From Fibrobacter succinogenes (lineage in GTDB: Bacteria; Fibrobacterota; Fibrobacteria; Fibrobacterales; Fibrobacteraceae): a stretch of 34,421 nucleotides of DNA. The stretch covers positions 1 through 34,421 of the forward strand of contig CACYRP010000051.1 of the NCBI GenBank assembly GCA_902776765.1, given 5' to 3'. Shown here one piece after another: positions 1 to 7,020 of this stretch. Within the stretch, counting starts at the first letter, position 1. Each line of letters begins with the position of its first letter. Below the pieces are notes generated by a model, which was given only the letters and a program-made list of their open reading frames with translations, was not told the DNA's origin and ran no database searches. The position numbers and the translations under genes were made by a program.

Positions 1-784
1 TAAGAAAGATGGCGGATCATCGTCCGCCATGACGAATTCGTCGTCTTCGAGTAAAGAAGAATCCTCCAGCAGCGAGTATGTGCCTTTTGATCATTCGAAG
101 ACGCATGCCAATGCAAGTAAGCTGGGAAAAGATGCTTACAAACAATTTACCGACCCGCGCAATGGCCGTAGTTACTATTATATCAAGATTATAGGTAAAG
201 ATTATATTGGCGATAAGGATTCCGTGACCATTATGGCCGAAAACTTGAATATCGGCAAGATGGTTCTTGGTACAGAAGACCAAAAAGATGATAAAGTGAT
301 TGAACGTTATTGCTACAACAATGACACCACCAAGTGTGATGAATTTGGTGGGCTTTACCAGTGGGCCGAAATGATGCAGTTGCCGAGCCGTTGCAATACC
401 GAAAGCTGCGCTGATTTAATACAAGAAAACCATCGGGGAATATGCCCAGAAGGTTGGCGCTTGATGACTGATTTAGATTTTTACATCGCTTGGCATGCCG
501 AAACAAATGAATATGGAATTAGGGGGACTCGTTCATCCTATGGCTTTGCGGGGAATAATTATAGTGGCTTATCCCTAACCGGTGCTGGCTTGAGAATGTC
601 TGAAGGCGGGTTTGAAAGCTTGATAGAAACGTTTTTTTGGGCTTATCCGCAGGAACACAGTGCTGATGCTAATAAGTATGTTCGTACAGGTAGCGTTTCT
701 TCATTTGATGATGGCGGTCCTTCTAGTACGGCGGGTGGAGGAAAAAATACAGGTCGATCCGTCCGTTGTGTAAAATTGGAGTAA
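1..784 (+). CDS. FISUMP-domain exported protein, 5' truncated by window edge
   Basis: The frame is open from base 2 to the TAA at 782-784, giving 260 visible residues. An internal ATG at 29 exists, but the codons before it already encode a Ser-rich linker (KKDGGSSSA), so the true start lies outside the window. The visible part begins with a Ser/Glu linker like those that follow the lipobox in other Fibrobacter lipoproteins. It continues into a domain with a GGLYQWAEMMQ segment and an ICPEGWRLMTD segment, which I recognise as the Fibrobacter succinogenes major paralogous domain (TIGR02145 type). Five Cys residues lie in the central part, at YCYNNDTTKC, RCNTESC and ICPEGW, with a further one near the C-terminus. 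A signal peptide cannot be seen. The biochemical function of this family is not established; a surface or secreted role is inferred from the linker. Family confidence is good, function unknown. Confidence 0.85.
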   Translation, partial: KKDGGSSSAMTNSSSSSKEESSSSEYVPFDHSKTHANASKLGKDAYKQFTDPRNGRSYYYIKIIGKDYIGDKDSVTIMAENLNIGKMVLGTEDQKDDKVIERYCYNNDTTKCDEFGGLYQWAEMMQLPSRCNTESCADLIQENHRGICPEGWRLMTDLDFYIAWHAETNEYGIRGTRSSYGFAGNNYSGLSLTGAGLRMSEGGFESLIETFFWAYPQEHSADANKYVRTGSVSSFDDGGPSSTAGGGKNTGRSVRCVKLE

Positions 785-906
785 CTGACTAACAACGTTC
801 TATATAATACATTTTGTACTTTTTAGGCGTTGATTTTCGCATCCACTCCTGTTTTTACTTCATTTTTGCACTCGTTTTTCTGTAAAGCTTTTATAGTTTT
901 ATTTAC
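785..906 (+). promoter_or_regulatory. Intergenic region with TATAAT and TATAGT -10-like boxes
   Basis: There are two candidate -10 hexamers on the + strand. TATAAT at 803-808 would give a leader of roughly 90 bases for the lipoprotein at 907. TATAGT at 892-897 ends nine bases before that ATG and would give an almost leaderless mRNA. No convincing -35 with a 17-base spacer and no Shine-Dalgarno sequence is visible. No terminator hairpin for the upstream gene was found. Confidence 0.3.
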
Positions 907-1968
907 ATGAAAAACTTATCCCAAATTCTTTTGCTTTCTTCGGTGGTGGCGCTATTTGCATCGTGCAATAGCTCAACATTTGGCCCGGAATCGAATTCAG
1001 AACCCATTGCTTATACTCCGGATGGCAAATGTACGATTGAATTGTTGGACTCCAAGAAAGACGAACTGTTGGACTCGTTGCGCTCTTTTTGCGATACCAT
1101 CTTTGTCCATAGTGTCGTGAATCTTTATAAAGATACAGTCTATGACGATACTATAATTACAGGCAACGAAAAATACACCAGTTTTATCTATTTAGACCGT
1201 AAAACGGATAAGTACGATACGCTTACCAATTTTACGGCAGAAAAAAGCGGTGAATCGGGGCAGTGCGATAGTGTGCCTATTTATTGCACTCTTGATTCTT
1301 CTGACGTTAAAAAGACGTTTAGCTGCACACAAGCTAGCATTTGTTATTTATCCAAGCTTCTGATGAGTCAAGCCGAGATTGTTAAAACTCGGTTGCCGGA
1401 TCCTGTAACAAGAACACGCAAGTCTGTGTGCTCTGAACCGGGATTCCGCTGTGTGCGTGATACTGTTTTCCATGATGCATTCCATACGACATATCGAACC
1501 ATTGCTCGTGACACAACGTTCTTGAATTATGGTCCAACGGCATGGACGGATTATGTTCCTGCCATCAATGCGCCTGTGTTTGATACGGCTGCATTCCGCA
1601 ATGCGCTGGATACGCTGGATACTCGAAATGAAATTTTTGGAATGGATACTTTGTTCACAGGATATTCTGTTTCGGTGGAGGGTTTACCAGACTGGGCATC
1701 GAATACTACCAAGTGCACAACGACGGAAGATTCTAAACGTGTTTGCATTTATAAAGAAATCGAACTTCGTCCCATATCAATGCTTTCGACTTATCCCACG
1801 TCATATAATAAAAGGCCATTCTATCTTTGGAATAATCTTGAATCGCCTTTGGAAAAAGACACTTTGATTACTTGGAAATTGAGATATAGATATTCTGGTG
1901 GTCATAATTTTGAAGGATATCGCGACTCGTTAGAAATAACTACGCTGTTTAGAGGCTTAAGCAATTAG
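907..1968 (+). CDS. Orphan lipoprotein, function unknown
   Basis: The 353-residue product begins with a basic N-terminus, a hydrophobic stretch and the lipobox LFASC, with the lipidated Cys near residue 20. It is therefore expected to be a membrane-anchored lipoprotein. The mature part is rich in Asp, Thr and Cys and has several short repeats of the type DTLDT/RDTTF, which hints at a beta-rich fold. I recognise no family. The ATG at 907 lacks a Shine-Dalgarno sequence but follows a -10-like TATAGT closely. The neighbours are also envelope proteins, but the spacing (122 bases before, 152 after) and the repeat DNA downstream suggest a single-gene transcript. The CDS call is firm because of the lipoprotein signal and length; function cannot be assigned. 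Confidence 0.85.
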   Translation: MKNLSQILLLSSVVALFASCNSSTFGPESNSEPIAYTPDGKCTIELLDSKKDELLDSLRSFCDTIFVHSVVNLYKDTVYDDTIITGNEKYTSFIYLDRKTDKYDTLTNFTAEKSGESGQCDSVPIYCTLDSSDVKKTFSCTQASICYLSKLLMSQAEIVKTRLPDPVTRTRKSVCSEPGFRCVRDTVFHDAFHTTYRTIARDTTFLNYGPTAWTDYVPAINAPVFDTAAFRNALDTLDTRNEIFGMDTLFTGYSVSVEGLPDWASNTTKCTTTEDSKRVCIYKEIELRPISMLSTYPTSYNKRPFYLWNNLESPLEKDTLITWKLRYRYSGGHNFEGYRDSLEITTLFRGLSN

Positions 1969-1981
1969 AACTTTATGGTGT

Positions 1982-2081
1982 GGGGTATGGGGTCGTGCCT
2001 GCGGCACTTTGGGGTATGAGGTTATTGCAATTAGAACAGCTCAAAGCGAGTTTACGAGCGAGCCCATAGCTCAAAGCGAAG
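1982..2081. repeat. Two word-hairpin-word intergenic repeat modules
   Basis: Module one has GGGGTATG at 1982-1989 and again at 2011-2018. Between them is a five-pair hairpin GTGCC/GGCAC (1995-1999 and 2003-2007) with a TGC loop. Module two has AGCTCAAAGCGA at 2038-2049 and again at 2070-2081, enclosing a GC-rich segment. The words AGCTCAAA and CCTCATAGCT recur at 28384-28415. The modules fill the gap between the stop at 1968 and the next gene at 2121. I see no coding potential. Confidence 0.6.
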
Positions 2082-2108
2082 CGACCTCATAGCTGACGTT
2101 CTATTTAC

Positions 2109-2114
2109 TATATT
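2109..2114 (+). promoter_or_regulatory. -10-like box six bases before the ATG at 2121
   Basis: TATATT at 2109-2114 (overlapping TACTAT at 2106-2111) ends six bases before the ATG. There is no Shine-Dalgarno sequence. If it is a genuine -10 element, transcription would start at or within a base or two of the start codon. No good -35 was found, so this is tentative. Confidence 0.35.
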
Positions 2115-2120
2115 CTTTGC

Positions 2121-2387
2121 ATGCAGACAACGTGTTCAATTTGCAAAAAAGAATTCAACGATAAGGTCGGAATGTCGCCATTGCAGGGGAATCTTGCCAT
2201 TCGCGTTCGCAATAAGATTGGCAATATCTGCCCCGAATGTCGCAGTGAAATTTGCAAGACCAAGCGTGGCCGCTGGAAGATGTTCTTCTACGATTTGAAA
2301 GTCGGCTTCCTTTGCTTTTGGTTCCTTGTGCCCATCGCCATTATATTTATTGCGTTTACGCTTTATCTAGCGTTATACGTGCTTTAG
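2121..2387 (+). CDS. Small zinc-ribbon-like membrane protein
   Basis: The 88-residue product has an N-terminal metal-binding-like region with CSIC at residues 5-8 and CPEC at about 37-40, plus another Cys at about 45. The spacing fits a small zinc ribbon. A hydrophobic segment of about 28 residues closes the protein (from about residue 60), which would place the ribbon at the membrane surface. A basic stretch (KTKRGRWK) precedes the membrane segment and suggests a cytoplasmic N-terminus. It ends four bases before the TraB-like lipoprotein gene, so the two are probably cotranscribed. The start has no Shine-Dalgarno sequence but is preceded closely by a -10-like box. I do not recognise a named family; function unknown. 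Confidence 0.75.
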   Translation: MQTTCSICKKEFNDKVGMSPLQGNLAIRVRNKIGNICPECRSEICKTKRGRWKMFFYDLKVGFLCFWFLVPIAIIFIAFTLYLALYVL

Positions 2388-2391
2388 TTTT

Positions 2392-3318
2392 ATGCCACTT
2401 AAAATAAAAACGATTTTGTGGCTTGCTGTCGCGTTTCTCTCGGTGTCCTTGTCGGGATGTTCGCTAAAAGATAAACCTCACCAGCATTTTCTTTGGAAAA
2501 TCTCCGATCAGAATTCTAGCGTTTATATTCTCGGTAGCATTCACTTTGCCGATAAGACGTTTTATCCGCTTGATTCGGTTATCGTAAATGCATTTGATCG
2601 TTCCGATGAGCTGGCTGTAGAAATTGACATCAGCGATTCTACCGTTTTCCAGAAGAGTATGCGTCTCTCATCTTTGTTGGGAAAACTTGATGGCGACAAA
2701 ACTTTGGATATGTTTCTCCCTGAAGATGCCCTTTATTCTCTCGATAGCCTTTGCCTAGCGTGGTCTATTCCGGTGGATTTCTTTAGCGGCTATAAACCTT
2801 GGGCTGCTGCTATGACCCTTAGTTCTATAGCCAATCAGCGCGCGGGACTTGATGCGAGATTGGGTATTGATTTGTATTTCTTGACCATGGCTCGGGAAAT
2901 GAAAAAGAAAATTATTTCACTTGAAACTGTTGAATTGCAAGTGAATTTGTTTACGGGTATGGACATTCCTGATTCTATCGGTGTTTTTGCCATGAGAAAT
3001 ATGATAAAAGATATTGCCTTGTTGGATTCCTCTATTGCTAAATTCAAAAATGCATGGAAAACAGGGAATGATTCGTTGCTCACGTATGCAGCGAATATGA
3101 GGATGGGCGAGTTTAGCCATGAGGATTCTTTGATGCAAGATTTCATGTATGATAAGATTTTGTATTCGCGTAATGGTCGGATGGCTGATTCTGTTTCCAA
3201 GTTCCTTGATGAAAATCGCAATGTCTTTGTAGTTGTCGGGGCTGCGCATCTGACCGGATTCAAAAAAAATGTCATTGAAATTCTGCGTCGCAAAGGCCTG
3301 ACCGTTGAACAGCTATAA
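2392..3318 (+). CDS. TraB/GumN family lipoprotein
   Basis: The 308-residue protein has a signal peptide ending in a lipobox (SLSGC, Cys at 23). The mature domain shows the hallmarks of the TraB/GumN family (PF01963): an early GSIHFAD motif following a beta strand (VYILGSIHF) and a C-terminal VVVGAAHLTG motif. The histidines in these two motifs are the family's proposed metal-binding or catalytic residues. Members include TraB (TIKI-like) metalloproteases, so a periplasmic metal-dependent hydrolase is plausible but not proven here. Size is normal for the family. The gene starts four bases after the zinc-ribbon protein, suggesting an operon. Unlike several other lipoproteins in the window, it has no acidic cluster directly after the lipidated Cys. 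Family assignment is confident, substrate unknown. Confidence 0.88.
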   Translation: MPLKIKTILWLAVAFLSVSLSGCSLKDKPHQHFLWKISDQNSSVYILGSIHFADKTFYPLDSVIVNAFDRSDELAVEIDISDSTVFQKSMRLSSLLGKLDGDKTLDMFLPEDALYSLDSLCLAWSIPVDFFSGYKPWAAAMTLSSIANQRAGLDARLGIDLYFLTMAREMKKKIISLETVELQVNLFTGMDIPDSIGVFAMRNMIKDIALLDSSIAKFKNAWKTGNDSLLTYAANMRMGEFSHEDSLMQDFMYDKILYSRNGRMADSVSKFLDENRNVFVVVGAAHLTGFKKNVIEILRRKGLTVEQL

Positions 3319-3321
3319 ATC

Positions 3322-3347
3322 ACTAACCACTAACCACTAATCACTAG
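3322..3347. repeat. Short tandem CACTAAC-type intergenic repeat
   Basis: Immediately after the TraB-like stop codon, the heptamer CACTAAC and variants (CACTAAT, CACTAGT) repeat in tandem about four times. A similar run (CTAACCACTATCC followed by TTCACTAACC) lies just before the U32 gene at about 28440-28466. These look like members of the patchwork of intergenic words seen throughout the window. Confidence 0.5.
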
Positions 3348-3407
3348 TCACTGTTTACTTTCGTAACACAATCTTTGAAAAATCGCGAAATTCTCAGGTC
3401 TTTTTTG

Positions 3408-3414
3408 TATATAT
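3408..3414 (+). promoter_or_regulatory. Probable promoter -10 for the DXS-like gene
   Basis: The AT-rich TTTTTTGTATATATTAAA region upstream of the DXS-like gene contains overlapping TATATA/TATATT hexamers. It would give a leader of roughly 45-50 bases to the ATG at 3470. No clear -35 was found. Confidence 0.3.
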
Positions 3415-3469
3415 TAAATTAAAATTAATATTCTGTTAGGAGATGCCGCAATCGGCGTCAAGAGGTCCT

Positions 3470-5218
3470 ATGTTCCTAGAAAAAATCAAGTCCCCTGCCG
3501 ACGTGAAAGCGTTGGATGTCAAATCCCTTGAACAGCTTGCTGCCGAAATGCGTACGGCGCTCGTTAAAAAGCTTTCTCAACGCGGCGGGCATGTGGGGCC
3601 GAACCTTGGATTTGTAGAAGCGACGATTGCTCTCCATTACGTTTTTGAATCCCCGAAGGACAAGATTGTCTATGATGTGAGCCACCAGAGTTACAGCCAC
3701 AAGATGCTTACTGGCCGTGCTCAGGCGTTCTTGGATGAATCGCATTACGGCGATGTGACTGGCTATAGCGAACCGACCGAAAGCGAGCACGACTTCTTTA
3801 TGGTGGGACATACCTCTACGTCGGTAAGCCTTGCGCTTGGCCTTGCGACTGCTCGCGATGTGCTTCGTGAATCGGGTAATGTGATTGCGGTAATTGGCGA
3901 TGGTTCCTTGAGTGGCGGCGAAGCGTTCGAAGGTCTCGATAACGCAGGCGAATACGCAACGAATTTTATCGTGGTGGTGAACGACAACGAAATGTCTATC
4001 GCCGAAAACCACGGTGGCTTGTACAAGTCCTTGGCGGATCTCCGTGCCACAGGCGGCAAGTCCGAAAATAATTACTTCAAGTCTCTCGGCTTTGATTACA
4101 AGTACTTGGAACAAGGTAACGATATTGCGTCGCTCATTGAAATTTTCAAGTCCGTGAAGGATACGACGCGCCCGGTCGTGGTGCATATCCATACTCAGAA
4201 GGGTCGTGGATTTTTATTTGCTGAACGTAATCGCGAAATGTGGCATTGGGCTGCTCCGTTCAATATCGAAACTGGCGAAATCAACTGGGGCAGTGGCGAA
4301 AATTACGGTGAAATTCTCGGCCTTTATCTGATGGCAAAAATCAAGAGTGACCCGAAGGTTGTCGTGATTCATTCGGCCGTTCCGGCGGGTATCGGATTCC
4401 ATGAAGCTCGCCGCAAAGAAGCTGGCAAGCAGTTCATCGACGTGGGCATTGCTGAAGAGCATGCAGTGGCGTTAGCGTCTGGGCTTGCAAAGGGCGGTGC
4501 TAAGCCCATTTACAGTACGCACGGAACGTTTATCCAGCGCACTTACGACCAGCTTTCGCAGGACTTGTGCGCGAACAATAATCCTGCTACGATTCTCGTG
4601 ACGATGTCGGGTGCAGATGGCATGAACGATACGACTCATCTCTGCATTTTTGATATCCCGATGATGAGCAATATCCCGAATTTGGTTTATCTTTGCCCGA
4701 CCTGCGTCGAAGAATTTAAGACGATGGCTGACTGGGCGATTGACCAGACGGAACGTCCGGTGGCGATTCGCATTCCGAATGCTGTGCATCATCGCAGCGA
4801 TATCTTCGAAAAAGATTACTCCAACCTCAACAAGTTTAAGGTCGTGCATCGCGGCGAGCGCGTGGCTTTGATTGGCCTTGGCGATTTCTATCAACGTGCC
4901 GCGGCTGTGGCGCTTGAACTGCGTCGCGAAGGAATTGATGCAACGCTTGTGAATCCACGTTATGCAAGTGGTGTTGATAAAGATTTGTTGCTTGAACTTG
5001 CTAAAACACACAACGTATTTGTAACACTTGAAAATGGCGTTGTCGAAGGAGGCTTTGGTCAAAAAGTGGCTGCCGCGTTGGGCGATACGGATGCGAAGGT
5101 GCTTGTGCGCGGGCTTTCGAAGGAATTTTACGATAAGGTGAGCTTTGCGGATCTCTGTGAAAAGAATCGCTTGAATCCGGCTCAGATAGCAAAAGACGTG
5201 TTGGCTCTGCTTTCGTAG
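3470..5218 (+). CDS. dxs: 1-deoxy-D-xylulose-5-phosphate synthase-like transketolase-family enzyme (short type)
   Basis: The enzyme would condense pyruvate and glyceraldehyde 3-phosphate, using thiamine diphosphate, to DXP in the cytoplasm for isoprenoid and cofactor synthesis. Numbered from the ATG at 3470 (582 residues), it shows RGGHVGPNLG (about 38-47), DVSHQSYSHKMLTGR (69-83) and GHTSTS (113-118). The ThDP motif starts with GDGSLSGGEAF (143-153) and ends with the Asn of VVNDNE. GIAEEHAV carries the catalytic Glu. A C-terminal transketolase domain follows. At 582 residues it is shorter than classical DXS of about 620. An in-frame ATG at 3443 has its AGGAG directly touching the start codon. 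The ATG at 3470 has AGAGG four bases upstream and gives the family-like MFLEKIKSPADV, so I prefer it. A related transketolase-like function cannot be excluded. Confidence 0.85.
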   Translation: MFLEKIKSPADVKALDVKSLEQLAAEMRTALVKKLSQRGGHVGPNLGFVEATIALHYVFESPKDKIVYDVSHQSYSHKMLTGRAQAFLDESHYGDVTGYSEPTESEHDFFMVGHTSTSVSLALGLATARDVLRESGNVIAVIGDGSLSGGEAFEGLDNAGEYATNFIVVVNDNEMSIAENHGGLYKSLADLRATGGKSENNYFKSLGFDYKYLEQGNDIASLIEIFKSVKDTTRPVVVHIHTQKGRGFLFAERNREMWHWAAPFNIETGEINWGSGENYGEILGLYLMAKIKSDPKVVVIHSAVPAGIGFHEARRKEAGKQFIDVGIAEEHAVALASGLAKGGAKPIYSTHGTFIQRTYDQLSQDLCANNNPATILVTMSGADGMNDTTHLCIFDIPMMSNIPNLVYLCPTCVEEFKTMADWAIDQTERPVAIRIPNAVHHRSDIFEKDYSNLNKFKVVHRGERVALIGLGDFYQRAAAVALELRREGIDATLVNPRYASGVDKDLLLELAKTHNVFVTLENGVVEGGFGQKVAAALGDTDAKVLVRGLSKEFYDKVSFADLCEKNRLNPAQIAKDVLALLS

Positions 5219-5242
5219 CCGTTTGAGTCTCATGTATTTTTG

Positions 5243-5248
5243 TATTAT
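5243..5248 (+). promoter_or_regulatory. -10-like TATTAT six bases before the ATG at 5255
   Basis: TATTAT ends six bases before the hydrolase ATG. A weak -35-like TTTGAG is at 5222-5227, giving a 15-base spacer. No Shine-Dalgarno sequence is present. The arrangement predicts a leaderless mRNA. Confidence 0.35.
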
Positions 5249-5254
5249 GTACGC

Positions 5255-6418
5255 ATGAAAAAAATTAAAATAATTTTCATGATTATTCCGCTGCTGCTCT
5301 TTTTTATCGCATCGGCGGTCTATGTGTATTATGCTAATGCCGAAGCTTTACGCGATGTGCAACTTGATTGTACTTCTGTGATTGATGTGCATCCCGATGT
5401 CATTGAAATGTCTTTGTCGAAGGTTCAAACTGACGCGGAGTTGGGTGAACCGTTTCGAGTTTATCCGATAGAGACCAGCCCGGATAGCGAAAAAGTGTTT
5501 CATTCGACGCTTATCGAGTACCCCTTCGGGAGTTCTCCGCGTGCAGATTCGCAAAACAACCTCAGTCTTCGTGGGATTGTTTTGTATGTTCATGGCTATA
5601 ACGATTATTTTTTCCAGAAGGAACTGGCTGAAAAAGCTGATTCTGCTGGATTTGCCTTCTTTGCAATCGACTTGCATTATTGCGGGCGCTCGTTCGTGTC
5701 GGATGAACCTCGTGCCGATTTTCGGAATATCAAGGAGTACTATGCAGAACTGGATGTGGCTGTTGAACTCAGCAAGAAAATTGCTGTAGATGATTATGAA
5801 GAAGCGGAACACATTCCGTATATTATCATCGGGCATTCTCAGGGCGGTTTGATTTCGTCGCTTTATGTGAACGATCGTAGCGAAGAAAAATTTGCGGCTC
5901 TCGTGTTGAATAGTCCGTTCTTGGATATGAATTTCAATTGGTTTATGCGCAAGATTGGCTTACCGTTGGTTTCTGAAATAGCGCTGTTCTTGCCCGAGTT
6001 TTCTGTGAATACGGCGGGTGACCCGAATTATGCCAGTTCTTTGTTAAAGAGAGAACGGGGGGAATGGGAATTCAATGAAACTTTGAAAAGCTATGTCCGT
6101 CCGACTCAATATTTGGGCTGGCTCCGTGCTGTTATGAATGCTCAGGACCGCGTTCATTCAAAGCTAAAAATCAAGTCTCCTGTACTTGTTATGTATAGCG
6201 GTTGCTCGGCCGATAGTGAGGAATGGACTGACGATTATTCGCGTTGCGATGGTGTTTTGAATGTGGAACACATCGAGGAATGGGCCCCGAATCTTGGTGA
6301 AAAAGTGACAACGCGTGTTATCCCGAATGGACTTCATGATTTATACCTTTCCCGTAAGGATGCGCGAGATAACGCCTATCGTGAAACCTTTAATTTTATT
6401 GATGGTCATATAAAATAG
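5255..6418 (+). CDS. Membrane-anchored alpha/beta hydrolase (serine aminopeptidase S33-like)
   Basis: The 387-residue protein starts with MKKIKIIF and a long hydrophobic stretch to about residue 23, which is an uncleaved anchor or signal peptide. The rest is an alpha/beta hydrolase. LYVHGYND supplies the HG oxyanion-hole motif, IIIGHSQGGL is the nucleophile elbow with the catalytic Ser, and IPNGLHDLY near the C-terminus fits the catalytic His. The general layout matches the monoglyceride lipase-like/serine aminopeptidase group, so an esterase or lipase acting outside the inner membrane is likely. An upstream in-frame TTG at 5240 is possible, but the ATG at 5255 gives a normal signal and sits just after a -10-like box. 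The gene lies 36 bases after the DXS-like gene. Substrate unknown. Confidence 0.85.
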   Translation: MKKIKIIFMIIPLLLFFIASAVYVYYANAEALRDVQLDCTSVIDVHPDVIEMSLSKVQTDAELGEPFRVYPIETSPDSEKVFHSTLIEYPFGSSPRADSQNNLSLRGIVLYVHGYNDYFFQKELAEKADSAGFAFFAIDLHYCGRSFVSDEPRADFRNIKEYYAELDVAVELSKKIAVDDYEEAEHIPYIIIGHSQGGLISSLYVNDRSEEKFAALVLNSPFLDMNFNWFMRKIGLPLVSEIALFLPEFSVNTAGDPNYASSLLKRERGEWEFNETLKSYVRPTQYLGWLRAVMNAQDRVHSKLKIKSPVLVMYSGCSADSEEWTDDYSRCDGVLNVEHIEEWAPNLGEKVTTRVIPNGLHDLYLSRKDARDNAYRETFNFIDGHIK

Positions 6419-6461
6419 TGGCTTGAAACACGTAAATCTAAATTGGTGTTGTAGATAAAAT

Positions 6462-6467
6462 TATAAT
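6462..6467 (+). promoter_or_regulatory. TATAAT -10-like box for the rhodanese lipoprotein gene
   Basis: TATAAT at 6462-6467 lies about 40 bases before the ATG at 6509. A leader starting near 6474 would carry the good Shine-Dalgarno AAGGAG at 6495-6500. No strong -35 is present at the standard distance. Confidence 0.4.
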
Positions 6468-6508
6468 TGTTGCTATTTTTTAGAAATAGAAATCAAGGAG
6501 TTATGTTA

Positions 6509-6946
6509 ATGAATAAGTTGTTTGCAATTTCTTTCTGCGCAATGTTGCTTGCTACGGCCTGCAATTCATCTGAAGAACCGAAGCCGCAGACTGTTGTAAA
6601 TAAGGTTGAATCTGTGCAGCCGGCTGCTGCTGTTGCTGAACAGCCTACAGCAACCGTTACGACGATTGATTGGAACAAGGCTTTGGAAATGAGCAAGTCC
6701 GGTGCGCTTCTTATTGACGTGCGTACTCCGGCTGAAGTTGAAAAGGGTAAGGCTTCGCCTGCCGCGATTAACATTCCGCTCCAGGAAATGCCGCAGCGCT
6801 TGAGTGAATTCCCGAAGGACAAGGATTTGCTGATTTATTGCCGCAGTGGCAAGCGCAGCATGGCTGCTTCGAGATTCCTCGTCGAAAATGGCTATACCCG
6901 CGTGTTCAACATTGACGGCGGCATCATGGCTTTGCCGCAGAAGTAA
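6509..6946 (+). CDS. Rhodanese-like lipoprotein
   Basis: The 145-residue protein has a signal peptide with lipobox LATAC (Cys 18) and a short linker rich in Ala, Val and Glu. A single rhodanese domain follows. The domain shows LLIDVRTPAEVEKG, the AAINIPLQEM strand, the active-site loop IYCRSGKRS with the catalytic Cys, and the closing FNIDGGIMAL. Single-domain exported rhodaneses (PspE-like) transfer sulfane sulfur or bind thiols in the envelope. The start was chosen at 6509 because AAGGAG at 6495-6500 is eight bases away. The ATG at 6503 is only two bases from it. The acidic pair soon after the lipidated Cys (CNSSEE) resembles other lipoproteins here. Physiological substrate unknown. Confidence 0.9.
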   Translation: MNKLFAISFCAMLLATACNSSEEPKPQTVVNKVESVQPAAAVAEQPTATVTTIDWNKALEMSKSGALLIDVRTPAEVEKGKASPAAINIPLQEMPQRLSEFPKDKDLLIYCRSGKRSMAASRFLVENGYTRVFNIDGGIMALPQK

Positions 6947-6964
6947 TTTGAACGCACTCTTAAA

Positions 6965-6995
6965 GTCATCCTGAACGTGTAGCGTGAAGGATCCA
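6965..6995. repeat. REP-like palindromic element (TCATCCTGAACG...AAGGATCC)
   Basis: The segment folds as ATCCT/AGGAT and ACG/CGT helices, separated by opposed GA dinucleotides (tandem G·A) and closed by a TGTAG loop. It belongs to the widespread bacterial intergenic type GTCATCCTGAxCG...GAAGGATCC. It fills most of the gap between the rhodanese gene and ribD. Whether it acts in termination or mRNA stability is not known. Confidence 0.55.
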
Positions 6996-7020
6996 GTTAA
7001 ATCTTGAATCGCCTTCCCTT

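Noticed and set aside
9..30. Inverted repeat ATGGCGGA/TCCGCCAT at the left edge, resembling a terminator
   Set aside because: It lies inside the open FISUMP reading frame and has no T-run; it encodes part of the Gly/Ser linker.
3322..3347. CRISPR-like tandem repeat
   Set aside because: Units are seven bases with no unique spacers; it is a simple intergenic word repeat.
6947..7020. FMN riboswitch before ribD
   Set aside because: The conserved RFN segments are absent; the space is mostly a REP-like element.
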